Shown: positions 33,350 to 42,674 of the stretch, piece after piece
Numbering within the stretch: the stretch's first letter is position 1
Layout: each line of letters starts with the position of its first letter
Assembly (NCBI RefSeq): GCF_000814845.2
Contig: NZ_CP010431.2
Location: 1 to 64,000 of the forward strand
Length of the DNA: 64,000 nucleotides
Direction: 5' to 3'
Origin: Pandoraea sputorum
Lineage (GTDB): Bacteria; Pseudomonadota; Gammaproteobacteria; Burkholderiales; Burkholderiaceae
Translations under genes and position numbers: made by a program
The notes under the pieces: model-generated
The model's database searches: none
Seen by the model: the letters and a program-made list of their open reading frames with translations, nothing else
What the model was told of the DNA's origin: nothing

Positions 33350-34057
33350 ATGACTCACCTTCTGCTCCGCACCCTGAAGCTCGCGACGATCGGACTGTCG
33401 CTCTCGATGGCGGCTGCCGCCGTCACTGCAGGCGAATCGAAAAACGCGCCTGCACCGACGATCCGCGCCATGCTCGGCGCGACGCCCGTCGATCATCTCG
33501 ATCCGAAGCGCACGGCCCTGATCGTGATCGATTTCCAGAACGAGTACTTCACCGGTCGCATGCCGATCCCGGATCGCGCGCAGGCACTGGCCAATACGAA
33601 GAAGCTGATCGATATGGCCGACCGTGCCGGTATCGAGGTCTATCAGATTCAGCACGTGGCCCCGGCTGGCTCCGCCGTCTTTGCGCTCGGCGGCAAGACC
33701 GTCGAGTTCGCGCCCGGCGCCGAACCGCGTGCGCGCGACACTGTTCTGCAGAAGACGACCGTGAGCGTGTTCGCGAGCACCGATCTCGACAAACGCCTCA
33801 AGGCGAAGGGCATCGATACGGTGGTGATTGCAGGCCTGATGACGCATGCCTGCGTTGCCGGTGCCGCCCGTGACGCCGCGCCGTTGGGCTATCGTGTCGT
33901 GGTAGCATCGGATGCGTCTGCGACCCGTGACATCCAGCGCGTCGACGGTTCCCGCGTCACGAGCGCCGCGCTCCATCGCGCCGCTCTCGCAGAGATCGAA
34001 GACACCTTCGGCGATGTGCTGACGACGGCCCAGATCCTGAAGCTGCCGCAGCGCTGA
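33350..34057 (+). CDS. exported isochorismatase-family hydrolase
   Basis: 235 aa. The N-terminus (positive start, hydrophobic stretch, then AAAAVTAGES) is a Sec signal peptide, so it should act in the periplasm. The cysteine-hydrolase triad is visible: Asp in ALIVIDFQNEYF (about residue 61), Lys in VLQKTTVSVF and Cys in VVIAGLMTHACV. Such enzymes split amides such as nicotinamide or N-carbamoyl compounds, or isochorismate; the substrate here is open. The following LysR gene on the same strand (47-bp gap) may regulate it. Confidence 0.88.
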   Translation: MTHLLLRTLKLATIGLSLSMAAAAVTAGESKNAPAPTIRAMLGATPVDHLDPKRTALIVIDFQNEYFTGRMPIPDRAQALANTKKLIDMADRAGIEVYQIQHVAPAGSAVFALGGKTVEFAPGAEPRARDTVLQKTTVSVFASTDLDKRLKAKGIDTVVIAGLMTHACVAGAARDAAPLGYRVVVASDASATRDIQRVDGSRVTSAALHRAALAEIEDTFGDVLTTAQILKLPQR

Positions 34058-34103
34058 AATTCGCCTCACGGCGCTCGCTTACGTCACGCCGCACACAGAC
34101 GAT

Positions 34104-35009
34104 ATGGACCACTTGCTCGCAATGCGCATTTTTCATGCCCTCGTCGAAGCCCGGAGTTTTTCAGGGGCTGGCGACGCGCTGGGAATGTCGCATTCGAGCG
34201 TCTCGCGTCAGTTGAAGCAAACGGAGGCGACGCTGGGCGTGGCGCTGGTCAATCGCAGCACGCGCCATTTCGCCCTGACCAATGCCGGTGAGCGTTATCA
34301 CCGGCATTGTGTCGACATCCTCGCGCGTATCGACGCCATGACAGAGTCCATGACGGACGAACGCGAACATCCGGTGGGGCCGTTGCGGGTGACCGTGCCG
34401 CTGGCCGTCGGCACGCTCGAATTGCCCGCGTGGTTACCCGCATTCCGCCTGCAATATCCCGACATCGATCTGACACTGTCGTGCAGCGATCAATATGTCG
34501 ATCTTCTGGCCGAAGGATTCGATGCCGCTCTGCGTATCAGCAGCGCGCCGCTCGCAGACAGCAGCCTCATGGCGAAGCTGCTCACCGTGTCGGAAACGGT
34601 GCTCGTCGCGTCTCCGACCTACCTCTCACACTACGGCCTGCCGCGTACGCCCGACGATCTCGTCACCCATCGGTGCCTGCGTTTCGGCGGCGCCAAGGGC
34701 CCGGGTGCACCGGGTGAGTGGATCGTCTCCGGCCCGGACCAACAGGCCCATCACGTGGCGCTCCATACCGGCTTCACGACCGACGCCATCACCGCCCTCT
34801 TCTCAGCCTCACTCGCCGGTGCCGGTATCGCCGGGTTCACCGAGCGCACCGTGCGCGCGGAACTGGCGCGTGGCACGCTGGTGCGTGTCTTGCCGCAGTA
34901 CTCGCTCGGCCGCAGTCACTATTACGCGCTTTACCCGCAAACCCGGCACGTCAATCCGAAAGTGCGTGGGTTCGTCGACTTCATGGCAGAACACTATCGC
35001 GCGACGTAA
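34104..35009 (+). CDS. LysR-family transcriptional regulator
   Basis: 301 aa. N-terminal winged HTH (MRIFHALVEARSFSGAGDALGMSHSSVSRQLKQTEATLG), a linker helix and the periplasmic-binding-protein-like effector domain (from about residue 90: GPLRVTVPLAVGTLELPAWLPAF). It belongs to the CrgA/AphB-like subgroup by its start and the NPKVRGFVDFMAEHY ending. Same strand as the isochorismatase-like gene, unlike the usual divergent arrangement; the target is not evident. Confidence 0.92.
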   Translation: MDHLLAMRIFHALVEARSFSGAGDALGMSHSSVSRQLKQTEATLGVALVNRSTRHFALTNAGERYHRHCVDILARIDAMTESMTDEREHPVGPLRVTVPLAVGTLELPAWLPAFRLQYPDIDLTLSCSDQYVDLLAEGFDAALRISSAPLADSSLMAKLLTVSETVLVASPTYLSHYGLPRTPDDLVTHRCLRFGGAKGPGAPGEWIVSGPDQQAHHVALHTGFTTDAITALFSASLAGAGIAGFTERTVRAELARGTLVRVLPQYSLGRSHYYALYPQTRHVNPKVRGFVDFMAEHYRAT

Positions 35010-35141
35010 TTGATTACCGGATCGATTGTCAGATCGGTGGTCGGACGTCAGCTCGCATGTCATGTAAGAATCACCGCATTGGTCGGTCAATCCGTCGGCA
35101 TGCCTGTCAGCCCATGTGACACCGATTCTCGAGGCGATTCC

Positions 35142-36005
35142 ATGATCGATCCAAAAGACATTGCACCTGAAAGCTCGGCCGCGCGCGTCGCGTTGTGGCG
35201 GGCGCTGCATCTCGACGTCGACGCCGAACCGCATGTGCTTGTCGACGACGTCGGACGCCGCCTGCTCGCTCCCCCGGACGACTGGCGCGAGCGCGGCGAC
35301 ATGCATCCGACATTCACACGACCGTTTCGCGCGTCCATCGTCGCGCGGGCACGGTACATCGAAGATCTCGTCATCGCGGAAATGAAGCGCGGTGTGCGGC
35401 AGTACGTCATTCTCGGCGCGGGGCTGGACAGCTTTGCGCAACGTCATCCCGAACTCGCCGGATCGCTCTCGATCTTCGAAGTCGACAAACCGGGACCGCA
35501 GCGCTGGAAACACGACCGTCTCGTGGCACTGGGTTACGGCGTGCAGGACTGGCTGCATTTCGTCCCCGTGGATTTCGAGGCAGGGGATTCGTGGCGCGAC
35601 GCGTTGATTCAGCATGGCTTCGACGCGAGCCGGCCTGCCGTGATCGTCTCGACGGGCGTGAGCATGTATCTGACGCGTGAAGCCAACGGGGCGACGCTGC
35701 GTGAGGTGGCGTCGTTCGCGGGCGACGGATCGACGCTGGCGATGACGTTTCTGTTGCCGCTTGAAATGGCGGATCCGGAGGTGCGTCCCGGGTTGGAGAT
35801 GGCCGAGAAAGGAGCGCGCGCAAGCGGCACGCCGTTCATCAGCTTCTTCACGCCGGACGACATGATGGCGTTCGCTCGCGAGAACGGTTTTGCCGACGCG
35901 CAACACGTGTCTGCCACCGCGCTAACGGCACGTTACTTCGTCAATCGCACTGACGGCCTGCATCCCCCGGCGAACGCCGAGGAGCTGCTGATCGCCACGA
36001 CATAG
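35142..36005 (+). CDS. class I SAM methyltransferase (TIGR00027/leucine carboxyl methyltransferase-like)
   Basis: 287 aa from the ATG at 35142, preceded by GAGG; the frame is open upstream to 35010 but without a start signal. Landmarks: RASIVARARYIEDLV, QYVILGAGLDSFAQRHPEL (SAM loop), IFEVDKPGPQRWKHDRL and VSTGVSMYLTREA. This is the family of putative O-methyltransferases common in actinomycetes and burkholderias. The substrate is unknown. Confidence 0.88.
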   Translation: MIDPKDIAPESSAARVALWRALHLDVDAEPHVLVDDVGRRLLAPPDDWRERGDMHPTFTRPFRASIVARARYIEDLVIAEMKRGVRQYVILGAGLDSFAQRHPELAGSLSIFEVDKPGPQRWKHDRLVALGYGVQDWLHFVPVDFEAGDSWRDALIQHGFDASRPAVIVSTGVSMYLTREANGATLREVASFAGDGSTLAMTFLLPLEMADPEVRPGLEMAEKGARASGTPFISFFTPDDMMAFARENGFADAQHVSATALTARYFVNRTDGLHPPANAEELLIATT

Positions 36006-36123
36006 TGCGACGTTTGAGCCGTTGCTTCGGTGTCCTGTACTGCGAAACATGCGTGATCGCGATATGCTGCCCCGGCGGTGAGGTTTACCGCGCATATTCA
36101 GAAAAGTCCTCTGGAGGGACCGC

Positions 36124-36696
36124 ATGACGCTGACCGAACTTCTCATCCCTACATTCCTGCACATGCTGCGCGGCCAGTCCGCATGGCTCGACAAGGCGGC
36201 CGCTTACGAGAGAGCGAACGGTAAGGACGCCGATGCGTTGATGACGCTGCGCCTCGCACCGGACATGTACCCGCTCGCCGCGCAGGCGCGCTTCGCGAGC
36301 TACCTGTCGATGGAGCCAGTGCATCGCCTGCGTGGCGAAGCCATTCCGGAAGCCACGAAGGAGATCCAACGCGAAGGCTGGAACAGCGCGCAGCGTCCCG
36401 GCACCTTCGCCGAGGCCAAAGCGCACCTTGCGACCGCCATCACGTTTCTCGAAGCGCTGCCAGGCAATGCGCTTGACGCGGGTGAATATATCGATATCGC
36501 GCTGGAGTTGCCCAACGGCGTGGTGTTCGACATGACCGGCGAGCAATACGCGCGAGACTGGGCGCTCGCGCAGTTCTACTTCCACACCAATACGGCCTAC
36601 AGCATCCTGCGTCAGCACGGCGTGGAACTCGGCAAGGGCGAGTACGTGGCGCATGCGCTTGCGTACCTGCGTCCGGGCACGCTGCCCAAGGGTTGA
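36124..36696 (+). CDS. DUF1993 family protein
   Basis: 190 aa. It matches the DUF1993 pattern: LLIPTFLHMLRGQSAWLDKAAAY at the start, MYPLAAQARFASYLS, then FYFHTNTAYSILRQHGVELGK near the end. Helical bundle of the DinB-like type without a known reaction. ATG at 36124 follows CTGGAGGGACC. A strong terminator follows at 36718. Confidence 0.88.
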   Translation: MTLTELLIPTFLHMLRGQSAWLDKAAAYERANGKDADALMTLRLAPDMYPLAAQARFASYLSMEPVHRLRGEAIPEATKEIQREGWNSAQRPGTFAEAKAHLATAITFLEALPGNALDAGEYIDIALELPNGVVFDMTGEQYARDWALAQFYFHTNTAYSILRQHGVELGKGEYVAHALAYLRPGTLPKG

Positions 36697-36717
36697 GCGA
36701 TCGCTGACGGAACGGAC

Positions 36718-36743
36718 GAAGGGCGGAAGCTTCTCCGCCCTTC
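36718..36743 (+). terminator. rho-independent terminator after the DUF1993 gene
   Basis: GAAGGGCGGA and TCCGCCCTTC (36718-36727 and 36734-36743) form a perfect stem around AGCTTC. It lies between convergent genes and could serve both. Confidence 0.82.
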
Positions 36744-36803
36744 TTGCCTCCCGCTACTGACTTCCTGCTTCTCGCAATACTCAAAACGCTCAACGCCGCA
36801 CGT

Positions 36804-38162
36804 TCAGCGCACCTGCCTGAACGCCAGACGCAGATCGTGAGTCAGCGCGTCCGGTTGTTCCCACGCAGCGAAGTGTCCACCCTTGGCCGGACGGCTGTAA
36901 TAGATCAGGTTGGGGAACGCCTTTTTTGCCCAACTCTCCGGCGCTTGATACAACTCGTCCGGGAAGGCGCTGACGGCAACCGGGATCTTGATGCCCTTCG
37001 GCGCGAAGAACGCCAATTTGTTCTCCCAGTACAGCCGTGCCGACGATACCGCCGTATTCGTGAGCCAGTACAGCGTGATGTTGTCGAGCACGTCGTCGCG
37101 CGTCAGACCTTCCTGCTTACCGTCGAACACGCGCGCAATGAGTTCGTAGCTGCGCGCATCGTGGTCCAGCATCCACGCTGCCAGACCGATCGGCGAATCC
37201 TCGATGCCGTACAACGTCTGCGGACGTGCCGTCATCTCCTGCGCATAGGCGAGGCCGTGCGAGTAGAAGAAATCGAGTTGTTCGTAGGCACGCTTCTCAT
37301 CCGCCGACAAATTGGCCGGTGGCGGTTTGTGGGCGTCGAGCGAGCGTTGGATCTCGTCGGGCACGGCGCCAGGCATGTTCGTGTGAATCGCCAGGAGTCC
37401 CGGCGGCGCTTGCACGGCCATCTGTTCGGTCACGGCATCGCCCCAGTCGCCACCCTGCGCAACGTAATGCGGGTACCCGAGCCTGCGCATCAACTCCGCC
37501 CATGCACGGGCAATGTGCGCCGGATCCCAGCCCAGTTCGTTGGGCTTGCCCGAGAAGCCGTAGCCCGGCAGCGAAGGAATCACGACGTCGAACGCGTCGT
37601 CGGCGCTGCCGCCGTGTGCCGTCGGATTCGTGAGCGGATCGATTAGCTTCAACTGCTCGACGACCGAGCCGGGCCAGCCGTGCGTCACGATGATGGGTAA
37701 CGCGTTCTTGTTCTTTGAGCGTACGTGGATGAAATGGATGTCCACGCCATCGATGTTCGTCACGAACTGCGGCAACGCATTCAGCTTCGACTCCACGCGA
37801 CGCCAGTCGTAGTCGTTCGCCCAGTACTGCGCCAGCTTCTTCATCGTCTCCAGCTGCACGCCCTGCGTGCCGTCGTTCACCAGTTCGCGGCTCGGCCATT
37901 TGGTGGCGGCGATGCGCTGACGCAGGTCCTTCAACGACTGCTCCGAAGCATGGAACTGGAACGGACGGATGGACGTGTCTACCGCTTGTGTCGAAGCACT
38001 TGCCGACGGCGTTGCCTGCGTCGCTTGAATCGGTTGCGCCGCATTGGCCCATGCGGGTATGGACAGACCGATGGAAGCGAGCGCGGCCGTTACCGCCAGC
38101 ATGCGTATGGAATGCATCGAACGCGCAGGGCCGGCGCGACGGGGGAGTTTTGCTGAATGCAT
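36804..38162 (-). CDS. exported epoxide hydrolase (EHN plus alpha/beta-hydrolase)
   Basis: 452 aa. The hydrophobic stretch MLAVTAALASIGLSIPAWANA is a signal peptide; starts at 38162 or 38117 are both possible and neither has a strong ribosome-binding site. An EHN domain (about 65-175) contains FQFHASEQSLKDLRQRI and WANDYDWRRVESKLNALPQF. The alpha/beta-hydrolase part has the oxyanion segment HGWPGS, nucleophile Asp in QGGDWGDAV and catalytic His in KGGHFAAWE. These are microsomal-type epoxide hydrolases that add water to epoxides, here probably in the periplasm. Confidence 0.88.
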   Translation of the reverse strand: MHSAKLPRRAGPARSMHSIRMLAVTAALASIGLSIPAWANAAQPIQATQATPSASASTQAVDTSIRPFQFHASEQSLKDLRQRIAATKWPSRELVNDGTQGVQLETMKKLAQYWANDYDWRRVESKLNALPQFVTNIDGVDIHFIHVRSKNKNALPIIVTHGWPGSVVEQLKLIDPLTNPTAHGGSADDAFDVVIPSLPGYGFSGKPNELGWDPAHIARAWAELMRRLGYPHYVAQGGDWGDAVTEQMAVQAPPGLLAIHTNMPGAVPDEIQRSLDAHKPPPANLSADEKRAYEQLDFFYSHGLAYAQEMTARPQTLYGIEDSPIGLAAWMLDHDARSYELIARVFDGKQEGLTRDDVLDNITLYWLTNTAVSSARLYWENKLAFFAPKGIKIPVAVSAFPDELYQAPESWAKKAFPNLIYYSRPAKGGHFAAWEQPDALTHDLRLAFRQVR

Positions 38163-38189
38163 TTTCTGTGTCTCGGGGGGAAAGAGGCG

Positions 38190-38600
38190 TCAGACGAGAT
38201 TGAGCTCGACGTCGATGTTGTTGCGCGTGGCCTTCGAATACGGGCAGGTCTGGTGGGCGGCGTCGATGAGCGACAGGGCGACGTCGCGCTCAAGTCCCGG
38301 CAGGCTGACGTTCAGGCGCGCCTTCAGGAAGTAAGCGCCATCTTCATTGGCGAGATCGACTTCTGCGTCGACGGCTGTGCCGACCGGCAGTTGAATCTTC
38401 AGCTTGCCAGCGGCGAGTCCCATCGCGCCGATGAAGCAGGCGGACCAGCCAGCGGCGAAAAGTTGCTCGGGGTTCGTGCCGGGACCGCTCGAACCGGGCG
38501 AGGACAGCTGGACGTCGAGCTTGCCGTCGGCGCTGCGGGCCGAACCGTCGCGACCGCCGGTGGTATGGGTCTTGCCGGTGTAGAGGATCTTGCTAGCCAT
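38190..38600 (-). CDS. ohr: organic hydroperoxide resistance protein Ohr
   Basis: 136 aa thiol peroxidase that reduces organic hydroperoxides. Both reactive cysteines are present: QLFAAGWSACFIGA (about residue 59) and AHQTCPYSKATR (about 123), with the conserved Arg/Glu region before them. Length fits the family (about 140). The ATG at 38600 follows AAAGGAAAAC. It is divergent from the OhrR-type gene with two palindromic operators between. Confidence 0.95.
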   Translation of the reverse strand: MASKILYTGKTHTTGGRDGSARSADGKLDVQLSSPGSSGPGTNPEQLFAAGWSACFIGAMGLAAGKLKIQLPVGTAVDAEVDLANEDGAYFLKARLNVSLPGLERDVALSLIDAAHQTCPYSKATRNNIDVELNLV

Positions 38601-38655
38601 GATGTTTTCCTTTCGATTTGGGTTGAGATTGCCTGTGAATTGTCTTTGAGTCGTG

Positions 38656-38670
38656 TCCGATTGAATCGGA
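38656..38670. promoter_or_regulatory. OhrR operator, site 1
   Basis: TCCGATTGAATCGGA is a perfect palindrome with 7-bp arms, followed by TGCGATG. It lies 56 bp from the ohr start. Confidence 0.85.
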
Positions 38671-38712
38671 TGCGATGAATAATGCGACAGGCGAAATCAA
38701 AAGTCAACATCT

Positions 38713-38727
38713 TCCGATTAAATCGGA
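38713..38727. promoter_or_regulatory. OhrR operator, site 2
   Basis: TCCGATTAAATCGGA has the same 7-bp arms as site 1 and the same TGCGATG flank, 57 bp further on, close to the regulator start at 38778. One site probably serves each divergent promoter. Confidence 0.85.
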
Positions 38728-38777
38728 TGCGATGTATATTGTGACGAAATCGAACGAACCGACGAGAACTGAACATC

Positions 38778-39236
38778 ATGAGCAAATCGAAGCCCACCGA
38801 AACCTCGCTGCCACACCTTAGCGACTTCATGTGTTTCGCGGTGTACTCGGCCAATCTGGCCTATGGGCGTGCCTACAAGTCCATTCTTGAAGAGCTGGGT
38901 GTGACCTACACCCAATGGATTGCGATCGTGGCGCTCTGGGAGGAAGACAATGTTTCCGTCAAACGTCTGGGCGAGAAGCTGTTCCTGGAGTCGAATACGC
39001 TCACGCCCATCCTGAAGAAGCTCGAGGAACTCGGCTATCTGCGTCGTCAGCGCGATCCCGCCGACGAGCGGCAGGTCATCGTCAGCCTGACCGAAGAAGG
39101 GAAGCAACTGCGCAAGAAGGGGGCGCAGCGCGATCTGATTGCGGCGACCGGTCTCGATGCCGAGGAATTCGACCGCACGCAAAAGACCGTCGCGAAAATG
39201 CGCGACAGTCTGCTCAAACACGCTAACGGCGATTGA
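38778..39236 (+). CDS. ohrR: MarR-family organic peroxide sensor OhrR
   Basis: 152 aa winged-HTH repressor. The reactive N-terminal cysteine of OhrR is present in the segment SDFMCFAVYSANLAYGRAYK (about residue 19), with the two Tyr residues that sense its oxidation. The wing and recognition helices read LGEKLFLESNTLTPILKKLEELGYLRRQRDPADERQ. Peroxide oxidation should release it from the palindromes upstream and induce ohr and itself. Confidence 0.92.
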   Translation: MSKSKPTETSLPHLSDFMCFAVYSANLAYGRAYKSILEELGVTYTQWIAIVALWEEDNVSVKRLGEKLFLESNTLTPILKKLEELGYLRRQRDPADERQVIVSLTEEGKQLRKKGAQRDLIAATGLDAEEFDRTQKTVAKMRDSLLKHANGD

Positions 39237-39284
39237 CCGGCCGACCGACCGACGGGGCGTAGCCGGCCACGCATCGCCTGTGCA

Positions 39285-40163
39285 TCACTCGCCGATCAAA
39301 AACGGCGGCCCGAAGCGCGTCGCGATGTGTTCCGTCGACTCGAACAACTCGCGCAGCACCTGACTCGTGCATGTGGGCTGCACGTAGAGATAGAACGCGA
39401 CGTCGGGCAGACGCGGCAGCCCGTCGGCCTCCGAGAGCACGCGCATGTTGGCGTCGAGCAACTCGGTGGTGCGGGCCGTCACGCCAAGGCCCGCGCTGAT
39501 CGCAGCCTTGATGCCGGTGAGCGTCGGTGAGATGAAGCTCGTGCGCCACGCAATGCCCGCCGCATTCAGCCGCTCGATCGACAGACGTCGGAACAGACTC
39601 AGCTCGTCTGCCATCACGAGCGGCACGGGGGCCGACGAGTTGAAGATGAAGTCGTCGGCGCAGATCCACACCATCGGTGACGTGCGCAACTTGATGCCGG
39701 GAAAGCCTTCGTCGTAGCGCGTCGAGATCGCGAGATCAAGTTCGTTGTCGCGCAGTGCGTCCATCAGATGCGGGCTGCGTCCGACGATGATTTCCAACTG
39801 TAATTCCGCCGAGAGTTTCGACAGCCGTCGCAGCATGCTCGGCAGAATCGACTCCGCCACATCGTGCGGCGAGCCGATGCGCAGTTTCTCCGCCGGTCCG
39901 CGCGTTTGCATGACCTGCACCGCCTGATCGTTGAGCGCCAGAATCTTGTTGGCATACGCGACGAGACGCACGCCGTCGGTCGTCATCGTCTTCTGCCGCC
40001 CCTGCTTTTCGAACAGCGGGCAACCCATTTCCTGCTCAAGCCGCTGCATCTGCTGCGTGATGGCCGATTGCGTGCGACCCACGCGTGTGGCGGCCGCCGC
40101 AAACGTCTCATGCTGCGCAATTGCGACGAAAGTCCGCAGCAGATCGATATCGAGATTTCGCAT
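39285..40163 (-). CDS. LysR-family regulator of the sulfur amino-acid locus
   Basis: 292 aa from the ATG at 40163 (MRNLDIDLLRTFVAIAQHETFAAAATRVGRTQSAITQQMQRLE is the HTH region); a longer frame to 40259 runs into the operator. The effector domain starts near residue 90. Divergent from the amino-acid ABC importer genes, so its likely job is to control uptake and breakdown of cysteine or cystine; the inducer is unknown. An inverted repeat lies 23 bp upstream. Confidence 0.9.
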   Translation of the reverse strand: MRNLDIDLLRTFVAIAQHETFAAAATRVGRTQSAITQQMQRLEQEMGCPLFEKQGRQKTMTTDGVRLVAYANKILALNDQAVQVMQTRGPAEKLRIGSPHDVAESILPSMLRRLSKLSAELQLEIIVGRSPHLMDALRDNELDLAISTRYDEGFPGIKLRTSPMVWICADDFIFNSSAPVPLVMADELSLFRRLSIERLNAAGIAWRTSFISPTLTGIKAAISAGLGVTARTTELLDANMRVLSEADGLPRLPDVAFYLYVQPTCTSQVLRELFESTEHIATRFGPPFLIGE

Positions 40164-40185
40164 GGTCGTCCGCCCGAATACTTCA

Positions 40186-40201
40186 GAAACGTTAATGTTT
40201 C
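40186..40201. promoter_or_regulatory. candidate LysR-type operator
   Basis: GAAACGTTAATGTTTC has 5-bp arms GAAAC/GTTTC around an AT-rich centre, between the LysR start and the importer. Sequence symmetry only; no further evidence. Confidence 0.45.
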
Positions 40202-40398
40202 CCGGATAAAAATTAAATTGTTCTGAGCAATTTTGGTGGATAACCTGCCTGACACTCAAGCAATATTTATGTGACCGGGGGTGGAAGCCGGCATTGATCG
40301 GTCCCCGCTAATCGATTCGCGTCATTTGCTTTCGCGCACACGACAATGAATCCGTCGAATCGATGTGCCTTCGGTCAAACCCAAGGAGACTCAGGATC

Positions 40399-41232
40399 AT
40401 GTGGCAACGACACCTTGCTGGCGCGCTGTTCGCAACACTCGCCATGACGGGCATCACGAACCTGGCACACGCCGACCAGTTGGCTGACATCAAGGCGCGC
40501 GGCACCCTCGTTTGCGGCACGCAAAACGCCAGCGAACCGTACGCGTTCCCCGATGCCGCCACGCGCAAGATCGTGGGCTTCGACGTCGACGTGTGCACCG
40601 CGCTTGCGAAAGGCCTCGGTGTGAAGCTCGAACACCGCGCTCTGTCGACCGACGCCCGTATCCCCGAACTCAAGACGCGCCGCGTCGACGTGCTCGCTGC
40701 CGCCGTTGCGTGGATGCCTGCGCGCGCCGCGCAGGTCGACTTCAGCGATCAGTACTTCGTCGCTCCGATTCGCGTGCTGGTGCGCGCCGACTCGCCGGTG
40801 CAGACGCTCGATCAGCTCTCGGGCAAGAAGATCGCCGCCTCGGAAGGCTCCAGCTCGGCGGCGGTGTCGGTGACGCGTCTGCCCGACTCGAATCTGCTGA
40901 CGTTCCACGACATCTCGTCGGCGTTCCTCGCACTGCAACAAGGCAAGGTCGAAGGACTGGTCGCCGGACAACTGATCCTCGCGCGCTTCGCCAATGAAGC
41001 CGCAGCCAAGGGGGGACAGCAATACCGTCTGCTGAACAAATCGGTGTTCGAAGAGCGCTGGGGCGTGGTGATGAACAAGGGCGAGCCGGCGCTGCGTGAA
41101 GCGGTGAACAAGATTCTGGTCGACTACGACAAGACGAACGGGTTGCAGGACAGCTTCGAGAAATGGCTCGGCAGCAAGTCCGTGTACAAGTTCACGCGCG
41201 ACTACAAGGTCGAGCCGATCAAGGTGCAGTGA
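40399..41232 (+). CDS. amino-acid ABC transporter, periplasmic binding protein
   Basis: 277 aa from the ATG at 40399 behind AAGGAG. Signal peptide ending LAHA, then the family-3 solute-binding fold: LADIKARGTLVCGTQNASEPYAF, IVGFDVDVCTALAKGLGVKLE, RIPELKTRRVDVLAAAVAWMPARAAQVDFSDQYF and an ending KWLGSKSVYKFTRDYKVEPIK. It belongs with polar amino-acid/cystine binding proteins. The four-gene importer and the sulfur-metabolism genes after it favour a sulfur amino acid as ligand. Confidence 0.9.
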   Translation: MWQRHLAGALFATLAMTGITNLAHADQLADIKARGTLVCGTQNASEPYAFPDAATRKIVGFDVDVCTALAKGLGVKLEHRALSTDARIPELKTRRVDVLAAAVAWMPARAAQVDFSDQYFVAPIRVLVRADSPVQTLDQLSGKKIAASEGSSSAAVSVTRLPDSNLLTFHDISSAFLALQQGKVEGLVAGQLILARFANEAAAKGGQQYRLLNKSVFEERWGVVMNKGEPALREAVNKILVDYDKTNGLQDSFEKWLGSKSVYKFTRDYKVEPIKVQ

Positions 41233-41247
41233 ACGAGACGTCGCACA

Positions 41248-41940
41248 ATGTTCGATCTCTCGTTTCTGCTCGAAGACGGTTACCTGAAGCTGTTCCGCGA
41301 CGGCGTACTCACCACGCTCAAGCTGTTCGTGGTCTCGGGAATGCTGGCCATCGTAGTGGGTATTGTGCTCACCACGCTGCGCGCCCTGCCGGTGAAGCTC
41401 TTCAAGGGCTTCGTGATCGTGGTGGTGGAATATCACCGCAACGTGCCGGTGCTGGTGCAGATTCTCGTCTGGTATTTCGGCGTACCGCAATTGCTGCCGG
41501 AAGGTCTGCGCGACTGGATCAACGCGGGCAACACCGAGTTCTTCTTTGCGACGGTCGCGCTGGCGCTCAACGCCGGTGCGTTCATCTCGGAAGACCTGCG
41601 CTCGGGCCTGCGTGCGATTCCGCATACGCAGCAGGAAGCCGCATGGTCCATCGGTCTCACGTACTTGCAGTCGTTTCGCTACGTGATCCTGCCGCAAGGC
41701 ATTCGCGTGGCGCTGCCTGCGTTGCTCAACCAGTCGTTGCTGCTGTTCAAGAACAGCTCGCTCGCCATGGCGATCGGCGTGCATGAGTTGTTGTATCGCA
41801 CGCGTCAGATCGACAACCTGACGTTCCGTACCTTCGACGTGTTTCTGGTGGCCACGATTCTGTATCTGATCGGCACGCTCGCGCTCATGGCGCTCTCCGA
41901 GCACTTCGCCAAGCGCCGCACGGCGCCCTCGGGAGTCTGA
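41248..41940 (+). CDS. amino-acid ABC transporter permease 1
   Basis: 230 aa, HisM/GlnP type. Five or so membrane segments, with the EAA loop EDLRSGLRAIPHTQQEAAWSIGLTYLQSFRYVILPQGIRVALP contacting the ATPase. Begins 16 bp after the binding-protein stop and ends two bases before permease 2, indicating one operon. Confidence 0.92.
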   Translation: MFDLSFLLEDGYLKLFRDGVLTTLKLFVVSGMLAIVVGIVLTTLRALPVKLFKGFVIVVVEYHRNVPVLVQILVWYFGVPQLLPEGLRDWINAGNTEFFFATVALALNAGAFISEDLRSGLRAIPHTQQEAAWSIGLTYLQSFRYVILPQGIRVALPALLNQSLLLFKNSSLAMAIGVHELLYRTRQIDNLTFRTFDVFLVATILYLIGTLALMALSEHFAKRRTAPSGV

Positions 41941-41942
41941 CG

Positions 41943-42635
41943 ATGTTCGAGATTCTTCATGACTATCTCGCACTGTTCCTCGTCGGCAGCTGGCCCAACG
42001 GACCGCTGGGCGGTGTGGCGATCACGCTGATTCTGTCGGCGCTGGGTTTGGTGATTTCGTTTCCCATTTCGGTGCTGATCGGTCTGGCGCAGGTCTCGCC
42101 GTGGCGCTGGATGCGACGCCTCGCCGGTATCTGGACACGCTTCGTGCGCGGCATTCCGTTGCTGATGATCATCTTCTGGGCGTACTTCGCGGTGCCGTTG
42201 CTAGTGGGCGCAGAGGTCTCCGCGTTCACCACCGCCGTGTGCGCGATCATCGTCTACGAAAGCGCCTTCCTGTCGCAGATCGTACGCGCGGGTCTCGAAG
42301 GGCTGCCGCGCGGGCAGATGGAAGCGGCGCGCTCGAACGGTCTGTCGTGGCTGCAAAGCATGCGTTACGTGCAACTGCCGCAGGCGCTCGCGAACATGCT
42401 GCCGTCCATCGTCAACCAGTTCGTATCGATCATCAAGGCGACGTCGCTCGCTTACGTGATCGGCGTGCCGGAACTGACGTACTCGGCGGCGCAGGTCAAT
42501 ACGATCACGCTCACCAAGCCGCTGCAAACGTTCCTCGTGCTCGCAGCGTTCTATTTTGTGTTGTGTTTCGCCATTTCCCGATTCGCAGGCTGGCTGGAGC
42601 GACGTATCGCCCGCCAGCGCGCGGGGCTGGCGTAA
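41943..42635 (+). CDS. amino-acid ABC transporter permease 2
   Basis: 230 aa, the second half of the permease pair. The EAA loop is AGLEGLPRGQMEAARSNGLSWLQSMRYVQLPQALANMLP. Starts two bases after the permease 1 stop, consistent with translational coupling and equal production. Confidence 0.92.
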   Translation: MFEILHDYLALFLVGSWPNGPLGGVAITLILSALGLVISFPISVLIGLAQVSPWRWMRRLAGIWTRFVRGIPLLMIIFWAYFAVPLLVGAEVSAFTTAVCAIIVYESAFLSQIVRAGLEGLPRGQMEAARSNGLSWLQSMRYVQLPQALANMLPSIVNQFVSIIKATSLAYVIGVPELTYSAAQVNTITLTKPLQTFLVLAAFYFVLCFAISRFAGWLERRIARQRAGLA

Positions 42636-42674
42636 GCGCAGGGTTCAAGACGGTTTAAGAAGGAGAGCGCGATC

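Noticed and set aside
40375..41973. 532-codon antisense frame over the ABC importer genes
   Set aside because: Shadow of two well-defined genes; no start signal or family match.
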